Assembly (NCBI RefSeq): GCF_023559245.1
Contig: NZ_CP097462.1
Location: 248,001 to 312,000 of the forward strand
Source: Sphingomonas sp. KRR8
GTDB lineage: Bacteria; Pseudomonadota; Alphaproteobacteria; Sphingomonadales; Sphingomonadaceae
DNA: 64,000 nucleotides
Direction: 5' to 3'
Shown here: positions 62,110 to 64,000 of the stretch, piece after piece
Position numbering within the stretch: position 1 is the first letter of the stretch
How the letters are laid out: every line of letters begins with the position of its first letter
Made by a program: the position numbers and the translations under genes
The notes under the pieces: model-generated
What the model saw: the letters and a program-made list of their open reading frames with translations, nothing else
Told to the model about the DNA's origin: nothing
The model's database searches: none

Positions 62110-62801
62110 GGTTCGAACGAGGCGCGGTATTCGGGCTTGAGGCGGGCGAGCATGGCGGCGGTCAGCGGTAGGCTGACCTCATAGCTGCCTTCGGCATAAG
62201 CGCCGGCGACATATGGGTCGGCCGTGACCAGCACATGATCCAGCCGCCCGTTGCGGTTGGTGTCGGCCAGGGTCAGGCTGACGTCTTTCAGCGGCGGGCA
62301 GTCGCCGAACATGTCCGACTTGTTCACCGGTTCCTGCCGCCGCTTGGCACGCTCGCGGTCGAGCAGCGCGCAGAACGGCTGGCGGATGGCGCCGTCCCAC
62401 CAGCCGGAGCGCTGCAGGAGCGAATCGAGCTCGACCGCGCGTGCCAGGCGACGGTCCCACAGCACGGCGCGGGTGTAACTGTTGCCGTGAGCGCCGCCTG
62501 TGAAGGTGTAGGTCGAGGCCGACAGCGAAAGGAGGCGGGGTGTCTGGCCCGCCGTTTTCCAGTCGCGCTCGAAGGAGTAGCGCATATCGGCCAGGAGTGA
62601 GTTCATCTTCCGTCGCGCCGCCCGGTCAAGCAGCACATCGCGCCGGAGATCCCTCAGCTGCCTGGCGGCATCGGTGCGGAAGCGGCGATCGAGTGCGGGA
62701 ACAGCAGCGGCCTCGGCGGACCAGCGGTAGCGGAAGTCGACGTACCCGGACTTGCTGGCGATGGTGACCGGAGCGGCCGCGACGAGAAGGAGCGTCAGCA
62801 T
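62091..62801 (-). CDS. DUF4163/DUF3298-like secreted protein
   Basis: The 236-aa protein has a signal peptide (MLTLLLVAAAPVTIAS) and a domain resembling the extracytoplasmic RsiV/PdaC type pair DUF4163 and DUF3298: YTFTGGAHGNSY near residue 96, then LDSLLQRSGW and PYVAGAYAEGSYEVSLPLTAAM. These domains bind lysozyme or cell-wall fragments in some bacteria, but that is not shown here. It ends with a 19-bp convergent overlap with ydbL. Confidence 0.75.
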   Translation of the reverse strand: MLTLLLVAAAPVTIASKSGYVDFRYRWSAEAAAVPALDRRFRTDAARQLRDLRRDVLLDRAARRKMNSLLADMRYSFERDWKTAGQTPRLLSLSASTYTFTGGAHGNSYTRAVLWDRRLARAVELDSLLQRSGWWDGAIRQPFCALLDRERAKRRQEPVNKSDMFGDCPPLKDVSLTLADTNRNGRLDHVLVTADPYVAGAYAEGSYEVSLPLTAAMLARLKPEYRASFEPQPPVQ

Positions 62802-62974
62802 GGTGCACCCCTACGCCCAGCTCGCTTGATCGACCAGCGGCAACGGTTGACCTCCGCGCCCTCGCTGCTAAAGGGGCGGCGCCTTGGCGGGCTGCTTGGC
62901 CGCCATGTTCCTTGCCTTACGCGACGAACGCGCGACTTCTGCCGCGCCGCCGCGCACATGAAGGAGACGGGGTC

Positions 62975-63286
62975 ATGGTGGAAGAACAGCCCGGGGCGGA
63001 ACCGACGTCTTCTTCGGACGCGCGGCTCGACCGGCTCGAACAGCGAGTGGCCGAGGCGAAGCGGCGGGAAGATATGCGGGCCGGCAAGGGACCGCCGGCC
63101 GACGGCAACGAGCAGATGGGCCAGCGGGTGCTGTCCTATCTGCTGGGCGGTCTGCTCGGCGGTGCGTTGCTCGGCTGGCTGTTCGACGGCTGGTTCGGGA
63201 CGGGGCATGTGGCACTGGTGGTTGGGGTCGTGCTCGGCGCGATCGGCGGCTTCTGGAGCATCATCAAATTGTCGATGCGCAGTTAA
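62975..63286 (+). CDS. atpI: F0F1 ATP synthase-associated protein AtpI
   Basis: The 103-aa protein starts MVEEQPGAEPTSSSDARL, with a coiled-coil N-terminus (RLEQRVAEAKRREDMRAG) and two membrane helices (LLGGLLGGALLGWLF and ALVVGVVLGAIGGFWSIIK), matching AtpI/AtpZ, which helps assemble the c-ring. GAAGGAG lies upstream of ATG 62975. It is followed 12 bp later by atpB. No definite promoter was found in the 173 bp upstream (TTGACC at 62847 is a weak -35 candidate). Confidence 0.88.
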   Translation: MVEEQPGAEPTSSSDARLDRLEQRVAEAKRREDMRAGKGPPADGNEQMGQRVLSYLLGGLLGGALLGWLFDGWFGTGHVALVVGVVLGAIGGFWSIIKLSMRS

Positions 63287-63298
63287 GGAACGAGGCAA

Positions 63299-64000
63299 GT
63301 GGCGGCTCAATCGGGCAAGATCGATCCGATGCACCAGTTTAAGGTCGAACCCCTGTTCGGCCAGGACTGGACCATTGCGGGTCACTCGATCGCCTTCACC
63401 AACTCGGCGCTGTGGATGGCGCTGACGGGCCTCGTGATCTGGGCCTTCATGCTTGGCGGCATGAAGCGTGAACTGGTGCCCGGCCGCTGGCAGGTGATGG
63501 TCGAGGGAGTGACCGGCTTCATCACCAACATGCTGGACGCCAACATCGGCCCTGCCGGGCGCAAATATGTGCCCTATGTCTTCACCCTGTTCATGTTCAT
63601 CCTGGTTGCCAACGTGCTCGGCCTGCTGCCGTTCGGCGTGGTTCCCGGGGTGCACCCGTTCACCGTCACCAGTCACCTGACCGTCACCGGCGTGCTGGCG
63701 ATCGTGTCCTTTTCGATCGTGCTGATCGTCGGCTTCGCCAAGCACAAGCTGCACTTCTTCAGCCTGTTTGTGCCGCACGGCACGCCGCTGCCGATGATCC
63801 CCTTCATCTTCCTGGTGGAGCTGTTCAGCTTCCTCGTGCGCCCGTTCAGCCTCGGGCTGCGGCTGTTCGTCGCGATGACCGCTGGGCACATCCTGCTCAA
63901 GGTGCTCGCGGGCTTTGTCATCAATGGCCTCAATGCCGACGCACTGTGGGTGGCCCCGGTGGTCAGCCTGCCGTCGCTCATCCTGATGATCGGGATCAGC
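63299..64000 (+). CDS. atpB: F0 ATP synthase subunit a, truncated by window edge
   Basis: AtpB forms the proton channel with the c-ring. GTG 63299 after CGAGGCAA gives VAAQSGKIDPMHQFKVEPLFG, the family start. It has GRKYVPYVFTLFMFILVANVLGLLPFG and LRPFSLGLRLFVAMTAGHILL with the essential Arg (in GLRLFVAM) and Asn region. 234 codons fit in the window; the last part of about 260 lies beyond the edge. The c and b subunits are expected next. Confidence 0.95.
   Translation, partial: MAAQSGKIDPMHQFKVEPLFGQDWTIAGHSIAFTNSALWMALTGLVIWAFMLGGMKRELVPGRWQVMVEGVTGFITNMLDANIGPAGRKYVPYVFTLFMFILVANVLGLLPFGVVPGVHPFTVTSHLTVTGVLAIVSFSIVLIVGFAKHKLHFFSLFVPHGTPLPMIPFIFLVELFSFLVRPFSLGLRLFVAMTAGHILLKVLAGFVINGLNADALWVAPVVSLPSLILMIGIS

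Overview
This high-G+C window looks like a core chromosomal segment of an alphaproteobacterium in the Sphingomonadales (Sphingomonas-like). This rests on recurring family types rather than on a marker gene: DUF6356, a small NifU-like scaffold inside a cysS operon, a KorAB pair, GTG/ATG starts in 4-nt overlaps, and an rpoH-type promoter on dnaK. I see no insertion sequence, prophage, CRISPR array or plasmid backbone. Nearly all space is coding and most open frames opposite real genes are G+C shadows.

Layout: 1-1617 holds a cut-off OmpA-like gene and four small conserved or unknown genes. 1721-5195 (minus) is a three-gene arginine succinyltransferase operon (M20 hydrolase-astA-astB), followed by rppH. 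5.9-7.6 kb carries a sulfotransferase and an HSL-type esterase. 7.7-10.8 kb is the 2-oxoacid:ferredoxin oxidoreductase pair korA-korB, with a possible 24-residue membrane peptide gene squeezed between them. 10.8-15.3 kb has a spermidine-synthase-like protein, photolyase, cyclopropane fatty acid synthase and a serine hydrolase. 15.3-18.3 kb (minus) has an SDR, an acyl-CoA dehydrogenase and a lipoprotein. Then come purF, a GGDEF-EAL-PilZ protein, cysK and an MFS transporter. A 456-bp non-coding stretch (24844-25299) carries a three-copy inverted/direct repeat.

25.3-33.6 kb contains secreted and small proteins, a PhyH-type oxygenase, a hydrolase divergent from radA across a strong palindrome, and the tightly coupled operon cvpA-cysS-NifU-like-Kef antiporter. 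33.6-40.6 kb: aroK-aroB (minus), a large secreted unknown protein, a Xer-type recombinase, accA and an M48 protease. 40.6-48.4 kb: a Flp pilin, a methyltransferase, ComF, glutaredoxin, a Nit-type amidase, tRNA-Arg(CCT), DUF6356, a flavoprotein, folE, a DUF4242-adenylate cyclase fusion, a Rieske oxygenase and DUF4142.

48.4-58.2 kb: an amino acid permease, fabD-fabG, dnaK-dnaJ (heat-shock promoter in front, hairpin terminator between them), a small secreted protein, purB, a DJ-1 family protein and radC. 58.2-62.1 kb is a YdbH-YnbE-YdbL envelope lipid-transport operon. The window ends in the F0 ATP synthase operon (atpI, then atpB cut by the right edge). No wholly new multi-gene system is evident. 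The best leads are the korA/korB micro-ORF, the ast operon with an unrelated hydrolase, the DUF4242-cyclase fusion, the 24.9 kb repeat, the 28.0 kb palindrome and several 5'-UTR hairpins that cover Shine-Dalgarno sites.
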